Assembly (NCBI GenBank): GCA_023390875.1
Contig: JAEWCA010000140.1
Location: 1-11,230 of the forward strand
Direction of reading: 5' to 3'
DNA: 11,230 bases
Source: Actinomycetes bacterium
GTDB taxonomy: Bacteria; Actinomycetota; Actinomycetes; Actinomycetales; Cellulomonadaceae
Each line of letters opens with the position of its first letter. Within the stretch, counting starts at the first letter, position 1. The translations under genes were made by a program, and so were the position numbers. The notes below the pieces were generated by a model. It was not told the DNA's origin. It worked only from the letters and a program-made list of their open reading frames with translations, and made no database searches. This document shows, in pieces, positions 1-6,488 of this stretch.

Positions 1-17
1 CGCCCGGGCACCCGAGC

Positions 18-45
18 GGGCCCCCCCCCCGCCGGGGGGGGGCCC
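18..45 (-). terminator. GC-only hairpin downstream of cspA, probable terminator
   Basis: A perfect 12-bp inverted repeat: GGGCCCCCCCCC at 18-29 pairs with GGGGGGGGGCCC at 34-45 around the 4-nt loop CGCC. It lies about 65 nt beyond the cspA stop codon. There is no T-tract on either side, so it is not a textbook intrinsic terminator, but actinobacterial terminators often lack one. The repeat is symmetric and could also end a convergent transcript entering from the left. The 9-C and 9-G runs are also prone to replication or sequencing slippage. Confidence 0.5.
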
Positions 46-108
46 TCGTCGGGACGTTCTCGTGCGGGTGGCCGGTCCGTCGTCACCGGCGGTCCGACCC
101 GGGGGTTC

Positions 109-312
109 TCAGAGCGGGCGGACCTGCTCGGCCTGCGGGCCCTTGGTGCCCTGCCCGACCTCGAAGTCGACCTGCTGACCCTCTTCGAGGGTCCGGTAGC
201 CGTCCACCTGGATGGCGCTGAAATGCACGAAGAGGTCCTGCCCTCCGTCGGCGGGGGTGATGAACCCGTACCCCTTCTCGCCGTTGAACCACTTCACGGT
301 GCCCTGGGCCAT
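109..312 (-). CDS. cspA: Cold-shock protein, CspA family
   Basis: A 67-residue single cold-shock domain, the usual length for bacterial Csp proteins. The nucleic-acid-binding motifs are clear: RNP1 KGYGFI at residues 13-18 and RNP2 LFVHFS at 27-32, with the typical opening [10 protein letters not shown]. Family members bind single-stranded RNA and DNA in the cytoplasm and act as RNA chaperones, either cold-induced or constitutive. The ATG at 312 was chosen because GGCGAGGAG sits 6 nt upstream (319-327) and the domain begins exactly there; the frame is open further upstream (to 420) but the extension is not Csp-like. It follows the LytR_C gene on the same strand but after 157 nt, with a promoter candidate in the gap. 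Function is certain at family level; which Csp paralogue this is cannot be told. Confidence 0.96.
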   Translation of the reverse strand: MAQGTVKWFNGEKGYGFITPADGGQDLFVHFSAIQVDGYRTLEEGQQVDFEVGQGTKGPQAEQVRPL

Positions 313-368
313 GCCGTACTCCTCGCCGTTCGTTGCGCGGTGCGCTCCGCCGGCGCCCCGGTGCGGCG

Positions 369-374
369 AGCCTA
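369..374 (-). promoter_or_regulatory. Candidate -10 box of cspA
   Basis: TAGGCT on the minus strand matches TANNNT and lies 56 nt before the cspA start, implying a 5' UTR of about 50 nt. No convincing -35 box is visible. The rest of the 313-469 gap holds the cspA ribosome binding site and the end region of the preceding gene; I see no clear terminator there. Confidence 0.35.
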
Positions 375-469
375 GTGGGCGACAGGGCCGCTCGACCAGG
401 GCTGGCGCGCGGCTCGTCACCCGTCCGGGCCGGTGCGGGTCCGCGCGGCCGCGTCGGCGACGGTGCAGA

Positions 470-1090
470 TCAGGCCGACGGGTCGCTGACGAGGACCACC
501 GAGATGCCGTTCCCGGCGTCCGTCTCGGACAGCGTGACGGTCGTGACGCCGAGGGCCTGGCCGACCGCGGTCGCGGTGTCCTTGAGGTCCTCGCTCTTGT
601 AGTAGACGGTGTTCTGCGCCGGCTTGGTCCCCGACACGTTGCCGGTGTCGACGGCCGTGAAGCCGGCCGCGGTGAGCTTGGCGGCCTGGTCCCCGGCGAG
701 CCCCTTGATCCCGGCGCCGTTGAGCACCGTGACGGGCGTCGAGTAGACGGGCGTCGGTGCCGCGGGCTCGGACGTCTCCGGTGCGGGCTCCTCGGCGCCG
801 GTCTCGTCCGGGGGCGTCCCGGTGCCGTCGCCGCCGTCGTCCGCCGTGCTGTCCTCCGGCGCGTTGACGCCGGAGTCGTTCGCGTCGTTCATCGAGCTGT
901 CGTTGACGATGCCCCACACCGTGACGGCGCCGAACGCGAGCAGCGGCGCGAGCACGATGACGGCGAGGAACGGCCACCAGCGGCTCCACGCGGTGCGCGG
1001 TGCCCGGTGCACGCCGCGCGGGACGTCCGGGTCGGCGTCGGCGGCGCGGTCGAACTCGTCGTCCGGGTAGGGGTAGTCGGCCTTGCTCAC
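470..1090 (-). CDS. Membrane-anchored LytR_C-domain protein, VirR/Rv0431-like
   Basis: A 206-residue protein: a short acidic cytoplasmic N-terminus, one transmembrane segment at about residues 39-62 (starting [12 protein letters not shown]), a long low-complexity linker rich in D, E, P, T and G (63-117), and a C-terminal LytR_C domain (118-203, beginning [11 protein letters not shown]). It should be a type II membrane protein with the domain outside the cell. The same gene order, DUF3263 then LytR_C, is found in Mycobacterium tuberculosis as Rv0430-Rv0431; Rv0431 (VirR) affects envelope integrity and vesicle release. A similar envelope role here is inference. It has no LytR-CpsA-Psr catalytic domain, so it is not a teichoic-acid ligase. 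The GTG at 1090 was chosen because a TAGCCT -10 box ends 7 nt upstream and longer versions would run into the DUF3263 gene. Confidence 0.88.
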   Translation of the reverse strand: MSKADYPYPDDEFDRAADADPDVPRGVHRAPRTAWSRWWPFLAVIVLAPLLAFGAVTVWGIVNDSSMNDANDSGVNAPEDSTADDGGDGTGTPPDETGAEEPAPETSEPAAPTPVYSTPVTVLNGAGIKGLAGDQAAKLTAAGFTAVDTGNVSGTKPAQNTVYYKSEDLKDTATAVGQALGVTTVTLSETDAGNGISVVLVSDPSA

Positions 1091-1097
1091 GGCCGAC

Positions 1098-1103
1098 AGG
1101 CTA
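1098..1103 (-). promoter_or_regulatory. -10 box for a leaderless LytR_C transcript
   Basis: TAGCCT on the minus strand ends 7 nt before the GTG at 1090, in the 29-nt gap behind the DUF3263 stop codon. No Shine-Dalgarno sequence is present. The gene can therefore probably be transcribed on its own as well as by read-through from the DUF3263 promoter. Confidence 0.45.
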
Positions 1104-1119
1104 GCCGCTCGGACTGTCG

Positions 1120-1425
1120 TCAGGCGTCGGCGCCGAGCCGACGCGCGGTGCGGGCCCGCTGGCGGGACGAGCGCATGCGGCGCAGACGCTTGACGAGCAT
1201 CGGGTCGTGCGCGAGGGCCGCGGGGTCGTCGATGAGCGCGTTGACGACCTGGTAGTAGCGCGTGGCCGACATGTCGAACAGCTCGCGGATGGCCTGCTCC
1301 TTGGCGCCCGCGTACTTCCACCACTGGCGCTCGAACGCGAGGATCTGCTCGTCGCGCTCCGAGAGGCCGGACGTCCCGGTGGTGCCGGCGGAGAGCGTCT
1401 CGAGCGTGAGCGCCGCGGCGTCCAT
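1120..1425 (-). CDS. DUF3263 family protein, helix-turn-helix-like
   Basis: A 101-residue protein matching the actinobacterial DUF3263 family, with the core LSERDEQILAFERQWW at about residues 21-36 followed by KEQAIRELFDMSATRYYQVV and a basic C-terminus rich in R (MLVKRLRRMRSSRQRARTAR). The fold predicted from the pattern is a small helix-turn-helix domain, so DNA binding is plausible, but no function has been shown for the family as far as I know. It is the likely first gene of a DUF3263-LytR_C pair conserved in actinobacteria. The ATG at 1425 is fixed by AAGGAGG at 1431-1437, 5 nt upstream. The frame stays open to an ATG at 1512, but that ATG overlaps the promoter -10 box and the intervening sequence is proline-rich and not family-like. 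Confidence 0.9.
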   Translation of the reverse strand: MDAAALTLETLSAGTTGTSGLSERDEQILAFERQWWKYAGAKEQAIRELFDMSATRYYQVVNALIDDPAALAHDPMLVKRLRRMRSSRQRARTARRLGADA

Positions 1426-1510
1426 GGGGTCCTCCTTGCGCGGGTGCCGGCCGGTCTGCGGGCCGGGGCGAGCCGGTCCGGGTGCCGGGGCCGGGCTGTC
1501 GACGGCGGCC

Positions 1511-1540
1511 ATCGTACGGCGGTAATCACAGCCGTGTCAT
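1511..1540 (-). promoter_or_regulatory. Promoter of the DUF3263 gene
   Basis: On the minus strand ATGACA (1535-1540, five of six matches to TTGACA) is separated by 18 nt from TACGAT (1511-1516, TANNNT). Transcription would start near 1504, giving a GC-rich 5' UTR of about 80 nt before the strong ribosome binding site. This is the best two-box promoter in the window. It lies back-to-back with the ung promoter region. Confidence 0.55.
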
Positions 1541-1588
1541 TCGCGCGCGCCGCACGTCACCCGCCCCGCGCAAGCGCACGTGCGCGGG

Positions 1589-1594
1589 TACTCT
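1589..1594 (+). promoter_or_regulatory. -10 box for a leaderless ung transcript
   Basis: TACTCT ends 6 nt before the GTG at 1601 and fits TANNNT. No -35 box is evident at the normal spacing and no Shine-Dalgarno sequence precedes the start, so the transcript probably begins at the start codon. Confidence 0.45.
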
Positions 1595-1600
1595 CGCCGC

Positions 1601-2278
1601 GTGACGCCGGCCGCCCTGGACACCCTCGTCTCCGCCGACTGGGCGCAGGCCCTGGCGCCCGTCGAGCCGCAGATCCGGGCCGCGGGGCAGTTCCTGCGCG
1701 ACGAGGTCGCCGCGGGGCACGGGTACCTGCCGGCGGGCGACGCGGTGCTGCGGGCGTTCGCGCGGCCGATGGCCGACGTGCGCGTGCTCGTCGTCGGGCA
1801 GGACCCCTACCCGACGCCCGGCCACCCCATGGGGCTGTCGTTCTCGGTGCAGCCCGACGTGCGGCCGCTGCCCCGGTCGCTCGACAACATCTTCCGTGAG
1901 CTCGTGGCCGACGTCGGCGTCCCGGTGCCGACCTCCGGCGACCTGTCGCCGTGGGCCGACCAGGGCGTGATGCTGCTCAACAGGGTCCTCACGGTGCGCC
2001 CGGGCGCGCCGGCGTCGCACCGGCGCCGCGGCTGGGAGGCGGTGACGGACCGGGCCATCGCGGCGCTCGTCGAGCGCGGCGGACCGCTGGTCGCGGTGCT
2101 GTGGGGCCGCGACGCGCAGTCGCTCAAGCCGGCCCTCGGGGCCGTGCCGACCGTCGAGTCGGTGCACCCGTCGCCCCTGTCGGCGAGCCGCGGGTTCTTC
2201 GGGTCGCGGCCGTTCTCGGCGGTCAACCGCCTGCTCGAGGCGCAGGGCGCCGCACCGGTCGACTGGACGCTGCCCTGA
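1601..2278 (+). CDS. ung: Uracil-DNA glycosylase, family 1
   Basis: A 225-residue family 1 uracil-DNA glycosylase, the expected length. It cleaves the glycosidic bond of uracil in DNA, starting base-excision repair after cytosine deamination or dUMP incorporation; this matters in a GC-rich genome. Visible motifs are the water-activating loop [18 protein letters not shown] (residues 66-83, catalytic Asp68), the LLNRVLTVR strand (125-133), and the DNA-intercalation loop HPSPLSA (189-195, His189). Proline follows DPY where E. coli has histidine, as in M. tuberculosis Ung. The GTG at 1601 is preferred to an in-frame GTG at 1580 because the latter lies upstream of the -10 box. The downstream SGNH hydrolase gene begins 34 nt later and seems to have its own promoter. 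Confidence 0.96.
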   Translation: MTPAALDTLVSADWAQALAPVEPQIRAAGQFLRDEVAAGHGYLPAGDAVLRAFARPMADVRVLVVGQDPYPTPGHPMGLSFSVQPDVRPLPRSLDNIFRELVADVGVPVPTSGDLSPWADQGVMLLNRVLTVRPGAPASHRRRGWEAVTDRAIAALVERGGPLVAVLWGRDAQSLKPALGAVPTVESVHPSPLSASRGFFGSRPFSAVNRLLEAQGAAPVDWTLP

Positions 2279-2299
2279 CCGGTCGCTGCGGACCGTGTG

Positions 2300-2305
2300 C
2301 ACAAT
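2300..2305 (+). promoter_or_regulatory. -10 box for a leaderless SGNH hydrolase transcript
   Basis: CACAAT ends 7 nt before the GTG at 2313. A weak -35-like CTGACC lies at 2275-2280, overlapping the ung stop codon. The element overlaps the in-frame ATG at 2304, which argues against that ATG as the start. Confidence 0.35.
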
Positions 2306-2312
2306 GGCGGAC

Positions 2313-3128
2313 GTGAACGTGAACGGCTCCCCCGTCCCTGCCCCGCGCTGGTCCCGCTACGTCGCCGTCGGCGACTCGTTCACGGAGGGCCTGTGGGACG
2401 ACCCGGACGGCCGCGACGCGCCCCAGCGCGGCTGGGCGGACGTCGTCGCGTCGCGGATCTCGGCGCGCCGCGTCGCGGCGGGCGAGAGCCCGCTCGAGTA
2501 CGCGAACCTCGCGATCCGGGGGCGCCTGCTGCGCCCGATCCTCGGCGAGCAGCTCCCGAAGGCGCTCGCGCTGCAGCCCGACCTCGTGAGCCTCATCGGC
2601 GGCTACAACGACATGCTGCGGCCGGCCGCCGACATCGACCGGCTCGCGCGCAACCTCGAGGCCGCCGTCGCGCGCGTGCGAGCCACCGGCGCGGACGTGC
2701 TGCTCGCGACGGGTGCGGACGCGGGCGACAGCCCGCTCATCCGGTCGACCCGCAGCCGGGTCGGCCTCTACAACACGCACGTGTGGTCGATCGCCCGGCG
2801 GCAGGGTGCGTTCGTGCTCGACCTGTGGGGCATGCGGTCGCTGCGGGACTGGCGGATGTGGTCCGAGGACCGCATCCACCTGACGACCGAGGGGCACGCG
2901 CGCGTGGCGCAGGCCGCGCTCGTCGGGCTCGGCCTGGCACCGGACGACGAGGCGTGGGACGACCCGCTGACGCCGCTGCCGCCCGTCCCCCGTCTCGAGC
3001 AGGCCCGCGAGGACGCGCTGTGGTTCCGCGAGCACGTGTACCCGTGGGCGACCCGCAGGCTGCGCGGCCGCTCGTCGGGCGACCTGCGGGTGCCGAAGCG
3101 CCCCGAGCTCAGCCCCGTCGAGCCGTAG
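2313..3128 (+). CDS. SGNH/GDSL-family hydrolase, cytoplasmic
   Basis: A 271-residue SGNH hydrolase. Block I is AVGDSFTEG (residues 18-26, nucleophile Ser22), the block III oxyanion-hole motif is GGYND (96-100, Asn99), and block V is DRIHLTTEGH with the catalytic pair Asp186 and His189. Such enzymes are serine esterases, lipases or deacetylases; the substrate cannot be read from the sequence. There is no signal peptide or membrane segment, so it probably acts in the cytoplasm, unlike many secreted GDSL esterases. A charged C-terminal tail (about 215-271, rich in R, P and W) follows the catalytic domain, as is common in actinobacterial members. The GTG at 2313 is chosen from the leaderless promoter geometry; an ATG at 2304 would add three residues and cannot be excluded. 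Confidence 0.9.
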   Translation: MNVNGSPVPAPRWSRYVAVGDSFTEGLWDDPDGRDAPQRGWADVVASRISARRVAAGESPLEYANLAIRGRLLRPILGEQLPKALALQPDLVSLIGGYNDMLRPAADIDRLARNLEAAVARVRATGADVLLATGADAGDSPLIRSTRSRVGLYNTHVWSIARRQGAFVLDLWGMRSLRDWRMWSEDRIHLTTEGHARVAQAALVGLGLAPDDEAWDDPLTPLPPVPRLEQAREDALWFREHVYPWATRRLRGRSSGDLRVPKRPELSPVEP

Positions 3129-3142
3129 GGGCCGTCGCGGCG

Positions 3143-3961
3143 TCAGGGGCAGCTGTAGACCACGTTGTTGCCGACCGGCGACGTGAGGGACCCGACGAAG
3201 TCGAGCGTGAGGGGCGAGCCCGCCGACACGTGCTGCGTGCCGCGGTTCGACTGGCCCTGGTACGTGACGACGCGCGTCGAGCCCGAGCAGAAGCCCGCCG
3301 GGAGCGGCTGCAAGGCCCAGTTGCCCGCGTACTCGCCGACGTAGCGGGCGACGAACGGGAAGCTCGTGAGGTTGGCGAAGTCGAACGTCGCCTGCCACTG
3401 CACGGGCTGCTGGCTCGTCGTCGTGACGGTCGCCTTGATGTTGTAGACGTCCGCCCGGCCGTCGGTGTCCGGGCCGAACGACACCGCGCACGTCGCACCG
3501 GACGGGTTGGGCCCGACGACGACGCACGAGCCGCCGCTGACGGGCGCGAACGTCCACGACGCCGGCACGGGCCACGTGTCGACGGAGACGAACGCCTTCC
3601 CGGACGACGAGCTCGGCGGGGTGAACGGCACCGCGGCCGTCGCGGTGAACGCGCCGCCCGCGACGGTGCCGGTGCCGTCGAGCACCACCGCGCCGGTCGA
3701 CGTCGACACGATCACCCGGCCCGACGCGCACGTGCCGGTCAGGCCCGTGACGCGCACCTGCGTGTACTGGCCGCCGGTCGCGGTGCCGGTCGGCTGCACG
3801 ACGGCGGGACCGGCGGTGCACCGCGGACCGACCTGGTCGTAGGGGGACGTGCCGCCGACCAGCCGCAGGCTCGCGGCGCCGGCGGTCGACAGGCCCGCGA
3901 CCGCGAGGCAGAGCAGGGCCACGATCGCGCTCACGGCGAACCGCCGTGACACGCGCGTCAT
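3143..3961 (-). CDS. Exported Cys-rich protein of unknown function, linked to SipW-type peptidase
   Basis: A 272-residue exported protein I do not recognise. Residues 1-31 form a signal peptide: basic MTRVSRR, a hydrophobic stretch, then VAGLSTAGAAS. The mature part is rich in T, S, V and G, looks like beta-sandwich material, and holds six cysteines (within RCTAG, GTCAS, GSCVV, ATCAV, GFCSG and the terminal YSCP), enough for three disulfides. There is no second membrane segment and no LPxTG anchor, so it is probably secreted or held by other means. The ATG at 3961 overlaps the peptidase stop codon as ATGA, which implies translational coupling. The signal segment resembles that of the 150-residue protein (10 of 16 identical positions), so it is probably processed by the same peptidase. 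A structural or adhesive surface role is a guess. Only 14 nt separate it from the convergent SGNH hydrolase gene. Confidence 0.85.
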   Translation of the reverse strand: MTRVSRRFAVSAIVALLCLAVAGLSTAGAASLRLVGGTSPYDQVGPRCTAGPAVVQPTGTATGGQYTQVRVTGLTGTCASGRVIVSTSTGAVVLDGTGTVAGGAFTATAAVPFTPPSSSSGKAFVSVDTWPVPASWTFAPVSGGSCVVVGPNPSGATCAVSFGPDTDGRADVYNIKATVTTTSQQPVQWQATFDFANLTSFPFVARYVGEYAGNWALQPLPAGFCSGSTRVVTYQGQSNRGTQHVSAGSPLTLDFVGSLTSPVGNNVVYSCP

Positions 3962-4575
3962 GACGAGGGGGTCGGCGCGGCGCCGACGGGCGCGTCGACC
4001 GGGCGGTCCTCGTCGGGTGGCGCCGGCACGCCGTCGGCGGCGGTCGTCGCGTCGTCGGACGTCTCGTCCTCGTCGTCCTCCCCGCGCGGCCACACGAGCA
4101 GCCCGATCGCGATGACGATGAGCGAGCCCCACACGAGGGGCGACATCACGGACCGGCCCAGCAGCCCGAGCTTCGGGACGTGCACGCGCGCGATGCCGAC
4201 CACGTCGTCGTCCGTCGGGCTGAACGGGTCGATCCACGAGTTGTTGTCACCCTGGACCTGCCACCCGGACGCACCGTTGCCGCCGATGAGGCGGTGGATG
4301 ACGCGCGCACCGCCGTAGCCCTCGGGCTCGTAGACGACGACGTCGCCCACCTGCGGGGTGCCGCACCGCGAGACGACTAGGTCGCCCGTGTAGTACGTGG
4401 GCTCCATCGAGTGCCCGGAGACCACGGTCAGCGTGGTGCAGCCCCCGAGGCTCGTCGGCCACACCAGCCACCCGGCGCCCACGACGGCGCCGTAGAACAG
4501 GACCGACAGGACGACGCGCAGCACCCGGCGCGCGAGGTGCGCGCCGGGTGCTGCGGTGTCGACCGGTCGGCCCAT
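3958..4575 (-). CDS. SipW/ER-type signal peptidase I
   Basis: A 205-residue signal peptidase I of the ER (SipW) class, which uses a Ser-His dyad in place of the usual bacterial Ser-Lys. The nucleophile is Ser56 in SGHSMEPT, the second residue is His94 in RVIHRL, and the conserved QGDNN motif is at 108-112. Transmembrane segments are predicted at about 21-39 and 147-163; a long acidic, proline-rich cytoplasmic tail follows (165-205). In Bacillus, SipW processes the biofilm fibre protein TasA; actinobacterial relatives sit beside small exported substrates, as here. The gene starts 13 nt after the 150-residue gene and overlaps the next one by 4 nt. No Shine-Dalgarno sequence precedes the ATG at 4575, so translation probably depends on coupling. 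A perfect 16-bp inverted repeat covers roughly codons 8-19. Confidence 0.93.
   Translation of the reverse strand: MGRPVDTAAPGAHLARRVLRVVLSVLFYGAVVGAGWLVWPTSLGGCTTLTVVSGHSMEPTYYTGDLVVSRCGTPQVGDVVVYEPEGYGGARVIHRLIGGNGASGWQVQGDNNSWIDPFSPTDDDVVGIARVHVPKLGLLGRSVMSPLVWGSLIVIAIGLLVWPRGEDDEDETSDDATTAADGVPAPPDEDRPVDAPVGAAPTPSS
4518..4554 (-). promoter_or_regulatory. Perfect 16-bp inverted repeat, possible attenuator or mRNA stabiliser
   Basis: GCAGCACCCGGCGCGC (4518-4533) and its exact complement (4539-4554) flank the 5-nt loop GAGGT. On the minus strand the hairpin begins 34 nt after the stop codon of the 150-residue gene but lies inside the peptidase reading frame, encoding about AAPGAHLARRVL. A stem this stable could partly stop transcription, protect the 3' end of the upstream message, or slow translation. 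No T-tract follows. The structure is seen directly; the role is inferred. Confidence 0.6.
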
Positions 4576-4588
4576 CGGGGTGCGGTTC

Positions 4589-5041
4589 TCAGCCGTAGAT
4601 GGTGAGGGCGACCTTGGTCACCGCGTCGGCGGCGACGGCGGCGGGCAGCGTCACCGAGAGGGTGCCGTAGCCGGCCGTGACGTTCGTCAGCGCGACCGCG
4701 GTGCCCGTGGTGGCCGAGGGGACCTCGACCGTGGCCGGGGTCGTGCCGTAGGTGAGCGCGACGCGCGAGAGCTTGCTCGCGCACGCGGTCGACACGTTGC
4801 GGAACTCGACCGTCGTCGTGCCGTACGTGCCGGACGTCAGCGTCGGGGCGCCGAAGCCCACCGTGATGTCCTGGCCGGCCGGCTGGCAGTTCGCGACCGT
4901 CTGCACGCCCGCCTGGAACTGCGAGCTGTTCGTGTTGAGGTTCAGCTGCGTGGCGGACGCCAGCGAGAGGCCGGCGACACCGAGGACCGCGAGGGCGACG
5001 GCGATGCCCTTGCGGGACTTCGAGGACTTCGAGGAAGCCAT
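4589..5041 (-). CDS. Small exported protein with SipW-dependent-type signal peptide
   Basis: A 150-residue exported protein, first gene of the peptidase locus. The signal peptide runs from MASSKSSKSRKG through a hydrophobic core (about residues 12-27) to LASATQLNLN, with likely cleavage near Ala30. The mature part (about 120 residues) is rich in T, V, A and G with regular alternating hydrophobic residues, typical of an all-beta domain, and has two cysteines (NCQPAG and TACASK). Position directly before a SipW-type peptidase suggests it is its main substrate, analogous in context to TasA or camelysin of Bacillus, though I see no close sequence resemblance to them. The ATG at 5041 is set by AGGAGA at 5047-5052. 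Its good ribosome binding site contrasts with the missing one for the peptidase, suggesting higher expression. A fibre or matrix role is inference. Confidence 0.85.
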   Translation of the reverse strand: MASSKSSKSRKGIAVALAVLGVAGLSLASATQLNLNTNSSQFQAGVQTVANCQPAGQDITVGFGAPTLTSGTYGTTTVEFRNVSTACASKLSRVALTYGTTPATVEVPSATTGTAVALTNVTAGYGTLSVTLPAAVAADAVTKVALTIYG

Positions 5042-5060
5042 GGTGTTCTCCTGATCGTGT

Positions 5061-5129
5061 GGTGCCGTGGGCATCGGCACCTCACCGAGACCCGCTCACG
5101 GGGGCGTCGAGCTGCCAGCCGTGAACGTA
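5061..5129 (-). promoter_or_regulatory. Leader region of the exported-protein operon: candidate -10 and stem-loop
   Basis: On the minus strand TACGTT (5124-5129) is a TANNNT candidate -10 box; transcription from it would give a leader of about 75 nt. The leader holds a 7-bp stem (GGTGCCG 5061-5067 with CGGCACC 5075-5081, 7-nt loop) just before the ribosome binding site. No matching -35 box is visible. The rest of the 238-nt gap to the histidine kinase gene holds a near-palindrome GGGTGCCAGCACCC at 5162-5175, which could be an operator, and the palindrome GATCCGGATC at 5232-5241. Confidence 0.3.
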
Positions 5130-5189
5130 GGTGTCTTCGGCAACCGATCTCGGGGCGGGGTGGGTGCCAGCACCCGGGGCCGTCAGGAT

Positions 5190-5215
5190 GTCCGTCTTCT
5201 TCACCCGGGACGGAC
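5190..5215 (-). terminator. Possible hairpin terminator of the histidine kinase gene
   Basis: GTCCGTC (5190-5196) and GACGGAC (5209-5215) form a 7-bp stem with a 12-nt loop, about 65 nt beyond the kinase stop codon on the minus strand. No T-tract follows, so the call is weak. Confidence 0.25.
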
Positions 5216-5279
5216 CGCCGCGCTCCCGGACGATCCGGATCATTCGCCGCGCGGGCCGACTGGGCCGATCGGGTGACGC

Positions 5280-6488
5280 TCAGGCGTCGTGCGCCCCGAG
5301 CGGCATCCGCGCCTCGAGGCGTGCGCCCCGCACCTTCCCGGGCCGCAGGGCCACGCTGCCGCCGACGAGCGCGAGCCGGTGACCGATCCGCGCGGTGCCC
5401 GACGCAGCACCCGCCGACGCCGGGTCGTACGTCTCGCCGTCGTTCTCGACCACGACGACCAGCTCCTCGCCGTCCATCGTCAGGTCGACCCGCACCTTGG
5501 ACGCCGGGCCGTGCTTGAGCGCGTTCGTCACGCCCTCCTCGACGACACGGACGGCGAGCAGCCGCTCGGACAGCGACAGGTGGCTGCCGCACGGGTCGTC
5601 GACCCGGCGGACCTCGTCCGCGACCTCGAGCTGCGTCGCGATGCTCGCGGGCAGCCGACCGAGCAGGGCGCGGACGGCCGGGACGAGCCCGAGCTCGAGC
5701 CGGTCGGGGTAGAGCAGCCGGCTCATCTCGCGGACGTCGATCTGCCGCGCCTGGTCGAGCTCGGAGCGCACCCAGTCGAGCGAGGCGCGGTCGTGGTCGT
5801 CGAGCCCGGTGCCGACGTGCGAGAGCACCGACGCGAGCCGGGCGTCGACGAGCACGAGCTTCTGCTGCAGCGTGCCGTGCAGACCCTCGGCGACCTCGCG
5901 GCGCACGCGGATCTCCTCCTGCTCGAGCGCCTGCACGGCGAGCTCGACGAGCACGGCGTCGCGTTCGGCGGCGCGCGTGCGCGCCCGGGACCGCCGCCGG
6001 GACACGAGGCCCCAGTAGCCGATCGACGCGGAGATCATCGCGATCGCGAACCCGCTGAGCAGCTCGGCCTGCTGGGTCTCGGCGTCGGGGTCGACGTACA
6101 CGCCGAACGCGACCTGGGCCGCGAGCCGGGTGCCCGCCGCGGCGATCGAGCCGCCGACCGCGGCGAGCAGCATCTGCCAGACCTTCGTGGCCCGCCAGGC
6201 CCGCAGTCCCGCGAGCGTGGTGACCAGCGCGAGCACGGCGAGCGCGTTGGCGGCGAGCCGCTGCCAGACCGTGACGGCGTCCCAGCCCGGGATCAGCTGC
6301 GCGTAGACGTACGCGCTCTGCAGCGACGCCCCGACGGCGTAGCCGGTCGCGACGACGACCGTGACGCGCAGCAGCACGAGCCGGTCGTTGTGGAGGTCGG
6401 CGACCCGGGCGGCCTGGACGACGGCGGGCTCGGCGGGCGCGCCCGCAGGTGCGCCGGCGGGCGCCTGCTCGCGGCTCGTCGTCGTCAT
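5280..6488 (-). CDS. NarL-type sensor histidine kinase with four-helix membrane domain
   Basis: A 402-residue membrane histidine kinase. An Ala/Pro/Gly-rich cytoplasmic N-terminus (1-30) leads to four predicted transmembrane helices (about 38-60, 78-97, 104-131, 143-162), with only short loops outside. A coiled coil (165-200) enters a HisKA_3-like dimerisation region with phospho-accepting His204 in EVAEGLHGTLQQ. The HATPase_c domain has the N box EEGVTNALKHG (317-327), a G1-like ENDGE (348-352) and a G2-like stretch ending LVGGSVAL. Glycine 205 replaces the acidic residue that normally follows the histidine in this class, and the G1 box is reduced. With so little exposed sequence, it may sense the membrane itself. 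The partner is surely the divergent response regulator. The ATG at 6488 was chosen; a GTG at 6497 is possible, and the ribosome binding site is weak. Confidence 0.88.
   Translation of the reverse strand: MTTTSREQAPAGAPAGAPAEPAVVQAARVADLHNDRLVLLRVTVVVATGYAVGASLQSAYVYAQLIPGWDAVTVWQRLAANALAVLALVTTLAGLRAWRATKVWQMLLAAVGGSIAAAGTRLAAQVAFGVYVDPDAETQQAELLSGFAIAMISASIGYWGLVSRRRSRARTRAAERDAVLVELAVQALEQEEIRVRREVAEGLHGTLQQKLVLVDARLASVLSHVGTGLDDHDRASLDWVRSELDQARQIDVREMSRLLYPDRLELGLVPAVRALLGRLPASIATQLEVADEVRRVDDPCGSHLSLSERLLAVRVVEEGVTNALKHGPASKVRVDLTMDGEELVVVVENDGETYDPASAGAASGTARIGHRLALVGGSVALRPGKVRGARLEARMPLGAHDA

Noticed and set aside
1426..1510. Possible riboswitch in the 80-nt leader of the DUF3263 gene
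   Set aside because: It is GC-rich and can form many stems (CCGGCC with GGCCGG), but nothing matches a known class and any random sequence of this composition would fold.
1580..1600. Upstream in-frame GTG of ung at 1580
   Set aside because: It lies upstream of and across the TACTCT -10 element, adds no family-like residues and has no ribosome binding site.
2295..2312. In-frame GTG (2295) and ATG (2304) before the SGNH hydrolase start
   Set aside because: Both lie in or before the CACAAT element; the GTG at 2313 fits the leaderless spacing. The ATG at 2304 remains possible.
2223..3949. Very long open frames on both strands over the SGNH hydrolase and exported-protein genes (about 530-550 codons)
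   Set aside because: Their translations are dominated by R, P, G and A with no domain pattern, the usual shadow frames of GC-rich genes; the real genes show motifs and signal peptides.
4520..4526. GTG within the hairpin as an alternative start of the signal peptidase
   Set aside because: It would leave almost no residues before the first membrane helix and lies in a stable stem; the ATG at 4575 follows the previous gene by 13 nt and gives a normal N-terminus.
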